A model generated the notes under the pieces. It did not search any database. It was not told where the DNA came from and saw only the letters and a list, made by a program, of their open reading frames with translations. Made by a program: the position numbers and the translations under genes. 24,253 bases of DNA from UBA2277 sp035477615. Its GTDB lineage: Bacteria > Patescibacteriota > Microgenomatia > UBA1400 > MFAQ01. Location: positions 1 to 24,253 of the forward strand of contig DATIKJ010000014.1 in assembly GCA_035477615.1 (NCBI GenBank). The letters run 5' to 3'. This document shows, one piece after another, positions 7,883 through 14,290 of the stretch. Numbering within the stretch: the first letter of the stretch is position 1; every line of letters starts with the position of its first letter.

Positions 7883-7917
7883 GGCTATATTTTCCCACTA
7901 ATTGATGAATATAGCCA
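7882..7917. repeat. Perfect 10-bp inverted repeat at the start of the DUF1003-like gene
   Basis: TGGCTATATT (7882-7891) and AATATAGCCA (7908-7917) are perfectly complementary around a 16-base loop. The structure fills the gap between the nadR stop and the next ATG and includes the first base of that start codon. On the minus-strand RNA it would hold the region just upstream of the ATG. No U-run follows, so it is not a standard terminator; an operator or a translation-control hairpin is more likely. Confidence 0.6.
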
Positions 7918-7927
7918 GTCAAAAATA

Positions 7928-8926
7928 TTATTTGACTAAAAATAGTTTGTTTATTTCTTGAATAGCTTTTTTTAAACGTTTTTGACGACTGCCGGTAACG
8001 AGAATATATTTGAGTTTGTATTTATTCAGTTCCTCAATAAATCTCTGGTGCATTTGATGCCTGATGTGTTCCCCGTCTCTTGTTCCATCTTGTTCAAAAG
8101 GGATTTCGTCACCAGTCAGAATATAAAGGCTTTTGTTTTGGGTGTGGGTAATTTTGTCTAAATCGGGATAAAGAGAGCCAAGATATCTTTCGTACCAAAG
8201 ACGAGTTGCAAAAGCGTCTGTATCACAAAGAAGGAGTTTATTACTTTTTCTTGCTAGAAAATCTTCCATAGCGTTTTGGACACTCGCTATATGAATGAAC
8301 TCATCTGAAGTCCAGTTGTTTCTGTTTTTCGCAGTTCTACGGCCCTCACAGTATGTACGTCCATATTCTGGTGCCCAAGAAGTACGGTAGTGTCTCGCTA
8401 GAGCTTTAGTCAGAGTAGTAGTCCCTGTAGATTCTGCCCCTAATATGACTACTCTTTTTGAGTAGTACCCTCTGACCGGTTCACTAAGGAACTGCCAGTA
8501 TTGATATGGATTGGAGCGAATTAAAGTGCCTGAAATGGGATATTTTCTGCGTTTGTTATCGACCATGACATGGGCACTTCCCATACACTCAGCGTATGTT
8601 TTGCCATATTCCTCAGAAGAGAAAATTACATCAGGAACGTAACCAAGGAGCTTTACTGTGAGATCTGCCCAGATGGGAGAAATATCAGTAGATGTAGAGT
8701 CTAGGGCGTTTCCATGATGATAAATAATTACTTTTATTTGTGGATATAACTCTTTTATCCAGCCAGCTCTAACCTCTGGATCGATAAGGCGTAAATTGTC
8801 ATTTTGACATACGATGATGGTGAGTTTCTCGGTCTTCTTTAGGGCAGACTCAATAAGAAATTGATGGCCTTTGTGTAGAGGTATAAACTTGCCAACTATT
8901 AATCCTGTTTTATATCTTTTTATCAT
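7928..8926 (-). CDS. nadR: NadR-type NMN adenylyltransferase / nicotinamide riboside kinase
   Basis: Bifunctional NAD salvage enzyme of 332 residues: the C-terminal kinase makes NMN from imported nicotinamide riboside and the N-terminal domain joins NMN to AMP, giving NAD. The adenylyltransferase domain shows GKFIPLHKGH (12-21) and ISGTLIR (131-137). The kinase domain begins near 158 with a P-loop-like GAESTGTTT (163-171), then WAPEYGRTY and LLLCDTD. I chose the ATG at 8926, which overlaps the end of pnuC by 17 bases; an alternative at 8971 adds 15 residues without domain. There is no N-terminal helix-turn-helix, so unlike enterobacterial NadR it is not the repressor. The P-loop has Thr where Lys is usual; I recall the same TGTTT form in actinobacterial relatives, so this may be a family variant. 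Confidence 0.92.
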   Translation of the reverse strand: MIKRYKTGLIVGKFIPLHKGHQFLIESALKKTEKLTIIVCQNDNLRLIDPEVRAGWIKELYPQIKVIIYHHGNALDSTSTDISPIWADLTVKLLGYVPDVIFSSEEYGKTYAECMGSAHVMVDNKRRKYPISGTLIRSNPYQYWQFLSEPVRGYYSKRVVILGAESTGTTTLTKALARHYRTSWAPEYGRTYCEGRRTAKNRNNWTSDEFIHIASVQNAMEDFLARKSNKLLLCDTDAFATRLWYERYLGSLYPDLDKITHTQNKSLYILTGDEIPFEQDGTRDGEHIRHQMHQRFIEELNKYKLKYILVTGSRQKRLKKAIQEINKLFLVK

Positions 8927-9581
8927 AACTTTTTTGAGTTTTTGACCAGTCAATGAGACCTTTGACTGCATTTAGGAGGAAGGCGAAGTATAGAAGTGAT
9001 AGAAAGATGACGCCCTTTTGGTAATAGAGGAAGACACCGATAATATCGACAATGATCCAGAGATACCAGTTTTCAATTTTTCTTTTAGCTAAGTAAATGT
9101 TGGCAACAAAACTCATAGCGGTAGTAAAGGCATCCATGAAAGGGAAGGAGGCGGCAATGGGAAATAGTACAGGGAAAATCAAATGGATGTTGGACATAAA
9201 TTGGCTTAGAGAAATAGTAAGAATCACGACTGAAGTGATACCAATTAGATTAAATTTCTTTGTTCCATAACTGACTTTTAACTCGTTATTGGCGTCTTTG
9301 TCGTTTCTCCTGGGATGTGTCCAAAGCCACCAGCCCCAAAAGGCAGTAACAAAATAGTAGAACTGTTCAAAGAGATCGGAGTAGAGCTGAATTTGATAGA
9401 ACAGAAGGCCATAGAGAATAATGCCAATAACACCTACAGGCCAAGAACTAACCTTGTTTTTGGCTGAGAGATAGACTGATAAGCCAGTAAACAGCGTCCC
9501 AAAAAATTCGAGGTAACTCATGGGGTAGTTTAATAGGGTAAAGAAGGTGGTATTGATATCAAATAGAGTGAGTATGCTCAT
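8910..9581 (-). CDS. pnuC: PnuC nicotinamide riboside transporter
   Basis: A 223-residue membrane protein of the PnuC family, facilitated carriers for nicotinamide riboside. About seven membrane helices are visible. Recognisable family signatures are SSWPVGVIG, then YSDLFEQFYY leading to WGWWLW (substrate-cavity tryptophans), and near the C-terminus NWYLWIIVDIIGV. Overlap with nadR ties import to immediate phosphorylation, which keeps the vitamin inside the cell. Together they suggest a cell that cannot make NAD de novo (inference; the rest of the genome is not visible). The 152-base upstream gap is shared with the divergent radical SAM unit and is rich in inverted repeats. A weak TATTAA (9589-9594, minus strand) would start the mRNA one base before the ATG. 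Confidence 0.93.
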   Translation of the reverse strand: MSILTLFDINTTFFTLLNYPMSYLEFFGTLFTGLSVYLSAKNKVSSWPVGVIGIILYGLLFYQIQLYSDLFEQFYYFVTAFWGWWLWTHPRRNDKDANNELKVSYGTKKFNLIGITSVVILTISLSQFMSNIHLIFPVLFPIAASFPFMDAFTTAMSFVANIYLAKRKIENWYLWIIVDIIGVFLYYQKGVIFLSLLYFAFLLNAVKGLIDWSKTQKSYDKKI

Positions 9582-9605
9582 TTTGTTGTTAATAATTGGT
9601 AATAC

Positions 9606-9669
9606 ATAGTGTTGTTATTACACTATCTAGATAGATATTACTACTTTGTAGGTTTGTTGTCAACACTAT
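9606..9669. promoter_or_regulatory. Cluster of inverted repeats between pnuC and the radical SAM unit
   Basis: Three copies of one half-site: ATAGTG at 9606-9611, its complement CACTAT at 9621-9626, and CACTAT again at 9664-9669. The outer pair extends to a perfect 9-bp inverted repeat, ATAGTGTTG (9606-9614) with CAACACTAT (9661-9669). Inside lies the perfect 12-bp palindrome CTATCTAGATAG (9623-9634). Such spaced copies suit cooperative repressor binding and DNA looping over both divergent promoters. The binding protein is not identifiable here. Confidence 0.55.
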
Positions 9670-9688
9670 CTTTTGTTTTACCTCACGG

Positions 9689-9729
9689 TGGTATAATCTC
9701 GATATCAAATCAAGCTCATTAAAAAGGAG
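9689..9729 (+). promoter_or_regulatory. Extended -10 promoter and Shine-Dalgarno of the radical SAM unit
   Basis: TGGTATAAT (9689-9697) is a perfect extended -10; +1 should be near 9704, giving a leader of about 30 bases. AAGGAG at 9724-9729 lies four bases before the ATG at 9734. This is one of only two strong Shine-Dalgarno sites in the window, so the unit is translated differently from its mostly leaderless neighbours. Confidence 0.7.
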
Positions 9730-9733
9730 AAAA

Positions 9734-10003
9734 ATGTCTAACAGTTTGGATCGTAAAACGTCGAAGGTGGTGTTTGACAAGATGCGTCGTGAGAATCGGA
9801 GTAATGCTGATATTTTGATGGTATTGCAGGAAATTAACCATGAAGCAACTGATGATGAGATTATCTTGTTTTTGGCTGAGTGCATCGGAGCAGTTAAAAT
9901 AGTACCGGTAACACTTAAGAACAGGATGGAAATGCCAGATTTCGGTTCCAGAAGTACTCCCTCCTCGAGTAGCTGTGCCGGATCATCGTCTCGAGCGTGT
10001 TAG
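9734..10003 (+). CDS. Small protein with Ser/Cys-rich tail, upstream of and overlapping a radical SAM gene
   Basis: An 89-residue ORF that I do not recognise. Residues 1-55 are charged and helical; residues 71-89 are low complexity (nine Ser, two Cys, ending in RAC). It has the window's best translation signals, so translation from 9734 is credible. Two readings are possible. As a separate peptide it would resemble a RiPP precursor: helical leader, Gly/Ser/Cys core, next to a radical SAM maturase. Alternatively only its first 75 or so codons are real and they join the radical SAM frame by +1 frameshift at CCC-T (9959-9962), giving one protein of about 401 residues. Codon position statistics in the overlap favour the second: from 9944 the downstream frame has 5/20 GC-ending and 9/20 G-starting codons, against 8/19 and 4/19 in this frame. 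Confidence 0.6.
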   Translation: MSNSLDRKTSKVVFDKMRRENRSNADILMVLQEINHEATDDEIILFLAECIGAVKIVPVTLKNRMEMPDFGSRSTPSSSSCAGSSSRAC

Positions 10004-10940
10004 AGACGTTATGAAAACTGTACCGGTAAAGATGTTGGGGACGACTTTGGATTGCCGAGGCTACTGGTGCAGTAATAGCCAGGATAAAGAAGGAGAGGAT
10101 CTAAAAACTCCCCAGTTAATGCTGTACGTAATGTCGACAAAAAAATGTAATGGAGCTTGCCCATTCTGCGACATCCAAAGAAATTTTTTATCAACGATTG
10201 AGGCTGAACCAGATCTGAAAAAGTTCGCCAAAATACTAGAAAATCTTTATGTGAGAAATTTGATTAGTAAGATCTCGATAACTGGTGGCGAGCCATTGCT
10301 TAATCCAACAAGGACAAGCAAACTGCTAGATACCATTTTTGGAGTCAATCCTGAGGCAAAAGTGGATGTGACGACAAATGGAAGTTGTCTTCAAAATTTA
10401 AGTCAACTTAATCAAGCAGATAAACTGGCAACAGTTCATGTAAGCCGACATCATTATGACACTTATCGTAATAACCGGATCTTTGGAGTGTTTGCTGCAA
10501 ATAAAGCGGTTCTGGAAGTTTCAGCACAAAAATATCCCGGGAAAATAAGTTTGAATTGTTGTCTGGTTCCGGGCTATATCGATTCACCAGAAATGGTTGA
10601 AAAATACTTGGACTGGGCAGCTACAATTAAAGATCTGAAAAGTGCTGGCTTTATTAGCTTGATGGATAAAAATGAGTTTTGCAGAACTGGAGTGGTTAAG
10701 GAAAAGGAAATCCTTGATTGGATTGATAGTGATCCAGATAACTTTAATCAAGACTATTTGTATGATACAAATATTTGCCAGTGCAGAGTTTGGAAAAGAG
10801 TGCCACAAAACTATCGACCCTTTACAGCTTTTTGGTGGAGAGTAGACAGACTGAATCTCCCCTATTGCCGGCAACTAGTATTTACTGCTGACAGTCGATT
10901 GATGGTTAATTTTAGTGAAATTGCGGAAATTAGTTTTTAG
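9975..10940 (+). CDS. Radical SAM protein of unknown substrate
   Basis: A 4Fe-4S radical SAM enzyme. The cluster motif CNGACPFC (CX3CX2C, residues 58, 62 and 65 from the GTG) and the SAM-contacting SITGGEPLLN (101-110) are both intact; TTNGS and VHVSRHHYD follow the usual barrel order. A C-terminal region with ICQC and LPYC could bind an auxiliary cluster, though it is too short to be a standard SPASM domain. The start is uncertain: GTG 9975 overlaps the small ORF by 29 bases, ATG 10011 lies seven bases after its stop, and the frame is open back to 9912, where GTG 9975 is the first usual start codon. The residues before 10011 (VAVPDHRLERVRDVM) look protein-like, which hints that the true N-terminus is encoded upstream. 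The reaction is unknown; neither MoaA nor QueE features are clear. Confidence 0.88.
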   Translation: MPDHRLERVRDVMKTVPVKMLGTTLDCRGYWCSNSQDKEGEDLKTPQLMLYVMSTKKCNGACPFCDIQRNFLSTIEAEPDLKKFAKILENLYVRNLISKISITGGEPLLNPTRTSKLLDTIFGVNPEAKVDVTTNGSCLQNLSQLNQADKLATVHVSRHHYDTYRNNRIFGVFAANKAVLEVSAQKYPGKISLNCCLVPGYIDSPEMVEKYLDWAATIKDLKSAGFISLMDKNEFCRTGVVKEKEILDWIDSDPDNFNQDYLYDTNICQCRVWKRVPQNYRPFTAFWWRVDRLNLPYCRQLVFTADSRLMVNFSEIAEISF

Positions 10941-10945
10941 CCAAT

Positions 10946-10972
10946 AGCCAACGAGAAATCGTTGGCTTTTTT
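10946..10972 (+). terminator. Rho-independent terminator of the radical SAM unit
   Basis: A perfect 9-bp stem, AGCCAACGA / TCGTTGGCT, closes on a GAAA tetraloop and is followed by a run of T to 10972. It sits five bases after the radical SAM stop, between convergent genes. The T-run is only on the plus strand, so it serves mainly the radical SAM transcript. Confidence 0.92.
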
Positions 10973-10980
10973 ATTTGGTT

Positions 10981-11511
10981 TTAGAAAATATCTTCTGGCG
11001 GAAGAAATTCTTCGCCATTTGAGACTTGGGGCTTGTACTCTGCTTTGAGCCAGAGAACATAATCGCAACCCGTGGCTTGCTTGGCTTCTCTATCCCAACC
11101 TGAAGTTGAACATTTTTTCATTTTTTTACCTGCGGCAGTGGTGTAAAGGACGAGTGGCTCTCCACATTTGGGACATTTTTCGTCGAGCTTTTCGGTAGTG
11201 CCATTGATCCATTCGACATAATCACAACCTGTCGCCTGTTTGGCCTCTTTATCCCAACCACCTGCACTACACTTCTTCATTTTTTTACCAAAGCGAGTGA
11301 CCTGAAGCACTAGAGGTTCTCCACATTTGGGACATTTTTCGTCTAGGGTTTGGGGTTCTACCTCCAACCATTTAACATAATCACAACCATCGGTTTTGTG
11401 AGTTTCGGTGTTCCAAACGCCAGTTGAACAACGTCGAAGCTTCCGACCAGTTGGTGTTTCAGTAATTTCCGAGAGAGGCGCGCCGCATTTAGGGCATTTT
11501 TCTTCTTCCAT
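10981..11511 (-). CDS. Triple zinc-ribbon protein, topoisomerase-I-tail-like
   Basis: A 176-residue protein made of three tandem modules of about 53 residues. Each reads CPKCGxPL, then GKKMKKCS (GRKLRRCS in the first), then GCDYVxW, so four cysteines per module. The pattern is like the C4 zinc fingers at the end of bacterial topoisomerase I, here without a topoisomerase. Modules two and three are the most alike, implying recent duplication. Single-stranded DNA or RNA binding is the likely role (inference). I start at the ATG at 11511, just before the first CPKC. Reading back to 11616 would add 35 residues that are simply the translated hairpin repeat at 11560-11640 and should not be counted. 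No Shine-Dalgarno is visible. Confidence 0.82.
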   Translation of the reverse strand: MEEEKCPKCGAPLSEITETPTGRKLRRCSTGVWNTETHKTDGCDYVKWLEVEPQTLDEKCPKCGEPLVLQVTRFGKKMKKCSAGGWDKEAKQATGCDYVEWINGTTEKLDEKCPKCGEPLVLYTTAAGKKMKKCSTSGWDREAKQATGCDYVLWLKAEYKPQVSNGEEFLPPEDIF

Positions 11512-11559
11512 GCTTATTAGATTAACACATCCTGAGAAAAATAATAAGGTAATCTGTAT

Positions 11560-11640
11560 GAGATCACCACGTTCTGAGTACACTCCTTGTGATGACAACA
11601 GGTGTGAGATTGCCACTTCGAAGCACCTCTTCGCAATGAC
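11560..11640. repeat. Tandem pair of REP-like hairpin units
   Basis: Two related units, 11560-11596 and 11606-11640, separated by nine bases. Both begin GAGAT, contain CCAC and end in ATGAC followed by AA. The outer stems differ but each is self-complementary: ATCAC (11563-11567) with GTGAT (11589-11593), and ATTGC (11609-11613) with GCAAT (11633-11637). The TCATTGCGAAGAG...GCAATCTC core (minus strand) resembles a family of short interspersed repeats that I recall from many bacterial genomes. Non-coding, lying between two minus-strand genes. Confidence 0.75.
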
Positions 11641-11643
11641 AAA

Positions 11644-11961
11644 CTAAGAAAGATCTTTGAGAATTTGCTTGACTATTTTGTTTGCAGCTTTACGAATATC
11701 TTCTTCGACATCAGGTCCGATGTTTTCTTTAAGATATGCTATCAACTCTGGATCATATGGCCTTTCGTGAACTTGGGTAAGGAAAGTACCGTGATGTTGG
11801 GGATTAAGTTTTTCGAGAATGTGACCTACAATCCCTTGATACAAGATATCATCAATTAGTTGAAGTGCTTTTCCTTTTTGATTTTCAGCTTCCTGTTTTT
11901 GATTGATTAATTCAATAATCTCGGTTTTGATGATTAAATGATCGAAAAATAATGGTGCCAT
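11644..11961 (-). CDS. Small helical protein of unknown function
   Basis: A 105-residue soluble protein with no recognised domain. It appears all-helical: a charged middle rich in Gln/Glu/Lys (residues 15-35), a segment with NPQHHGTFL, and a C-terminal helix rich in Lys/Glu/Ile. No cysteine, membrane segment or catalytic signature is visible. Its ATG is five bases after the stop of the barrel-like protein gene, without a Shine-Dalgarno, so it is probably translated in the gltX transcript. The N-terminal start MAPLFFDHL is the only candidate with good spacing. It could be a small partner of a neighbouring gene product, but nothing shows which. Confidence 0.65.
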   Translation of the reverse strand: MAPLFFDHLIIKTEIIELINQKQEAENQKGKALQLIDDILYQGIVGHILEKLNPQHHGTFLTQVHERPYDPELIAYLKENIGPDVEEDIRKAANKIVKQILKDLS

Positions 11962-11966
11962 ATATT

Positions 11967-12836
11967 TTAATAATTAACTGGACCGAGAGGAATTTTGTTC
12001 TCAGGGTCGTCTACAAATAACATGAGAACAAGACCTTTTCGGGGACCTTTGTTTAAGTCTAAGTATTGCATGGTTTCAGGCGATCCACCAAATTGTTTGC
12101 CTGTCCAGTCTGCAGGACCAGCATCTCCTATAGCACATACAATTGCCTGACCGTTAACAGGGTTAACAATAAGCATTTTTCTAAAGGCGTAGAAATCTTT
12201 GAGCTGACGATAGTCACTGTTCCAGTTTTCTAGATATAATGTTTGCACAACACAGTAGTATTTTTCTTGAAGATAAGCTTTGGTCGAGTAGTCTTGTGAG
12301 TCTTTAACAAAGTAACCAAAAGCACCCAAACCAGGTGCCATACCTGCTTCTTGGATCTCGTCGTGTTCGGAAAGAGTATCTCCAGGGTAACGTTTTAGGT
12401 GTTGTTCAAAGCCAATATAGCCTACGTGGTGGTTGAGAGACTGCCCTTGAAGGGTGGCTTTGACCGGGATACCTGTGTTCTCCGAAATTAGAGTTTCAAT
12501 TTTTGCTGCTTGGTCGTCTGAAAGTTTGCTTGGCTGGTGAGGAATTATTTCTTGGAGATTTCCCAGAAGTTTTTGTTGTTTGGAAAGGATAGATTTAACT
12601 GGTTCCGAGATTTCTGTGGGTATCGAAAGTGTCTGTGGCATAGGCATAGCCAGTAAGCTACCAACGAGACCAGCCCCGGCTAATAAACGACTGGATTTTT
12701 GACGAAGATCATAGGCTAGTAAAGTGGTTTTCGCAAAAAATTTCTTGGCGGAAGGATTTTTGAGAATTTTATTATGAAGTGAGTTGGACCTCTTTTCGAG
12801 CCTTGCGATAGCATTCTGCAAATTATTTTCTGGCAT
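11967..12836 (-). CDS. Envelope protein with C-terminal double-psi beta-barrel-like domain
   Basis: A 289-residue protein. A basic N-terminus (residues 1-50) is followed by a hydrophobic stretch (about 52-67), probably a membrane anchor, then a linker and a C-terminal domain from about 170. The end of that domain (IVCAIGDAGPADWTGKQFGG followed by a SPETMQYL stretch and a hydrophobic strand VLMLFV) resembles double-psi barrel domains of the RlpA / 3D type that act on or bind peptidoglycan. The assignment rests on that pattern only and is tentative. The start chosen is the ATG at 12836, one base after the gltX stop; a TTG at 12845 overlaps gltX and adds three residues. It probably depends on translational coupling with gltX. 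Confidence 0.6.
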   Translation of the reverse strand: MPENNLQNAIARLEKRSNSLHNKILKNPSAKKFFAKTTLLAYDLRQKSSRLLAGAGLVGSLLAMPMPQTLSIPTEISEPVKSILSKQQKLLGNLQEIIPHQPSKLSDDQAAKIETLISENTGIPVKATLQGQSLNHHVGYIGFEQHLKRYPGDTLSEHDEIQEAGMAPGLGAFGYFVKDSQDYSTKAYLQEKYYCVVQTLYLENWNSDYRQLKDFYAFRKMLIVNPVNGQAIVCAIGDAGPADWTGKQFGGSPETMQYLDLNKGPRKGLVLMLFVDDPENKIPLGPVNY

Positions 12837-12837
12837 A

Positions 12838-14265
12838 TTAGGCAAAAACAGTGTTTAGACGCTTGAGAGATTCTTCTTTTCCCAAGATAACAAAACAGTC
12901 AAATAAAGGAGGGGTAACTGTTCTTCCAGAGATAGCAACACGAAGTGACATAAAAGCCTCTTTGGGAGAGAGCCCTGAGTCTTTTTGGGAAGCAGTAAAC
13001 TCATCGTGAAGGCTTTCTGGAGAATAAGATTTTGTATTCTCAATTAGAGAGATAGCTGTTTGGAACCACTTTTTTGTTTCTTCTTCGGAGTGAGCGGACT
13101 GTTCTAAAATTTGCAGTTTGGCAACTTCTGGAGTACTGAAAAAATACTCTGCTGATGGAGCAAAGTCTTTGAGGGTGAACATTCTTTCCTTGGCTATATC
13201 GATAATAGAAATTACCTTGGATTTTTCTTTTTGCCAATTCTCAGGAATAAATTTCTTTAATCTATTAAAGAGGTCTTCGGAATCAAGTTTTTTGATCCAC
13301 TGACTATTGAGATAGTTAAGTTTTTGAATATCAAAGATGGCGTTTTGTCTTTGAATCTTATTTTCGTCGAAGATCTGAATCATTTCATCGAGAGTAAGTA
13401 GTGCTGAGTTGTCTTGGTAGGAAAAACCTAAGTAAAAAAGGAAGTTGTTGATTGCTTCTGGCAAATATCCATCATCAGCATATTCTAAAACTGATTTGGC
13501 ACCATGGCGTTTGGACAGTTTGCTTTTGTCTGGTCCAAGAAGCAAAGGAACATGAGCTAGTATGGGTGGTTCCCAACCAAGAGCTTCATAGAGAAAAAGG
13601 TGTACCGGGGTAGACATCATCCACTCAACACCTCTTAAGACGTGACTGATTTTCATTAGATAATCGTCGACGACAACAGCAAGATGGTATGTAGGAATAC
13701 CATTAGTTTTCATCAGAACTTTGTCGTCGCATTCGGTGTTGGGAAGACTGAGCTTTCCTTGAACTAGGTCATGCCAGGTAGAGAAGCCATTTTCAGGAGT
13801 TTTGACACGAATAACGTAGGGGGCGCCAGAGTCAAGCTTTGTTTTGACCTCTTCTGGAGAGAGATAACGACAATGACGATCATATTTGGCATACTGGTCT
13901 TTTTCATGAAGCTGCTTTAACCTATCCTCTGAACAAAAGCAGTAATAGGCTGCACCGATGTTAATTAGTTCTTGAGCAAATTTTTGATAAAGTTCAAGTC
14001 TTTGTGTTTGGATGTATGGTTCGTAAGGACCGCCGGTAACAGGACTTTCATCAGGTTTCATCCCAAGAAATTCTTGAATCTTAAAAATTTTTTCAACAGC
14101 TTCTGGAACTAAACGATCTTGATCGGTGTCTTCGATACGTAGAATAAACTCTCCTCCATATTTTTTGGCGAGTAAGTAATCAAAAAGAGCGGTGCGGGTA
14201 TTACCAATGTGAGGTACTCCTGTTGGAGAGGGAGCAATTCTTGTTCTGACATGCGTATCTGACAT
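12838..14265 (-). CDS. gltX: Glutamyl-tRNA synthetase
   Basis: Class I aminoacyl-tRNA synthetase of 475 residues that charges tRNA-Glu with glutamate. It has the HIGH-type motif HIGN (19-22) in PSPTGVPHIGN, RIEDTD (43-48), and the KMSKS-type motif KLSKR (249-253). The insert with CFC (109-111) and HC (131-132) matches the zinc-binding segment of bacterial GluRS. Full family length and no frame damage. Whether it also charges tRNA-Gln for later amidation cannot be told here. Its ATG is the predicted +1 of a promoter with -10 TATACT at 14272-14277, so the mRNA should be leaderless. First gene of a transcript that likely includes the next two or three genes. Confidence 0.97.
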   Translation of the reverse strand: MSDTHVRTRIAPSPTGVPHIGNTRTALFDYLLAKKYGGEFILRIEDTDQDRLVPEAVEKIFKIQEFLGMKPDESPVTGGPYEPYIQTQRLELYQKFAQELINIGAAYYCFCSEDRLKQLHEKDQYAKYDRHCRYLSPEEVKTKLDSGAPYVIRVKTPENGFSTWHDLVQGKLSLPNTECDDKVLMKTNGIPTYHLAVVVDDYLMKISHVLRGVEWMMSTPVHLFLYEALGWEPPILAHVPLLLGPDKSKLSKRHGAKSVLEYADDGYLPEAINNFLFYLGFSYQDNSALLTLDEMIQIFDENKIQRQNAIFDIQKLNYLNSQWIKKLDSEDLFNRLKKFIPENWQKEKSKVISIIDIAKERMFTLKDFAPSAEYFFSTPEVAKLQILEQSAHSEEETKKWFQTAISLIENTKSYSPESLHDEFTASQKDSGLSPKEAFMSLRVAISGRTVTPPLFDCFVILGKEESLKRLNTVFA

Positions 14266-14271
14266 AGAGAT

Positions 14272-14279
14272 AGTATACT
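14272..14279. promoter_or_regulatory. Symmetric -10 element shared by gltX and the divergent gene
   Basis: AGTATACT at 14272-14279 is a perfect palindrome giving a TATACT -10 on both strands. On the minus strand +1 falls on 14265, the A of the gltX ATG. On the plus strand +1 falls at 14286, five bases before the ATG at 14291. The whole intergenic space is only 25 bases, so two full separate promoters do not fit. Confidence 0.6.
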
Positions 14280-14290
14280 TTATTTAGCTT

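Noticed and set aside
7882..7917. Rho-independent terminator after nadR
   Set aside because: The stem is good but AT-rich and no T-run follows in the minus direction; the next gene's start codon does.
9582..9733. Riboswitch upstream of pnuC
   Set aside because: The inverted repeats are short, spaced DNA-type half-sites, and most of the sequence may lie upstream of the transcript; I see no conserved NAD+ or other riboswitch core.
10946..10967. Bidirectional terminator for the convergent zinc-ribbon gene
   Set aside because: On the minus strand the stem is followed by ATTGGCTAAAAA, with no U-run, so only plus-strand termination is supported.
11512..11616. N-terminal extension of the zinc-ribbon protein from an ATG at 11616
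   Set aside because: These 35 codons are the translated hairpin repeat and do not resemble the rest of the protein; the ATG at 11511 lies just before the first CPKC.
13040..13237. Short minus-strand ORFs within gltX (also 12855-13043)
   Set aside because: They are out-of-frame shadows of the intact 475-residue synthetase.
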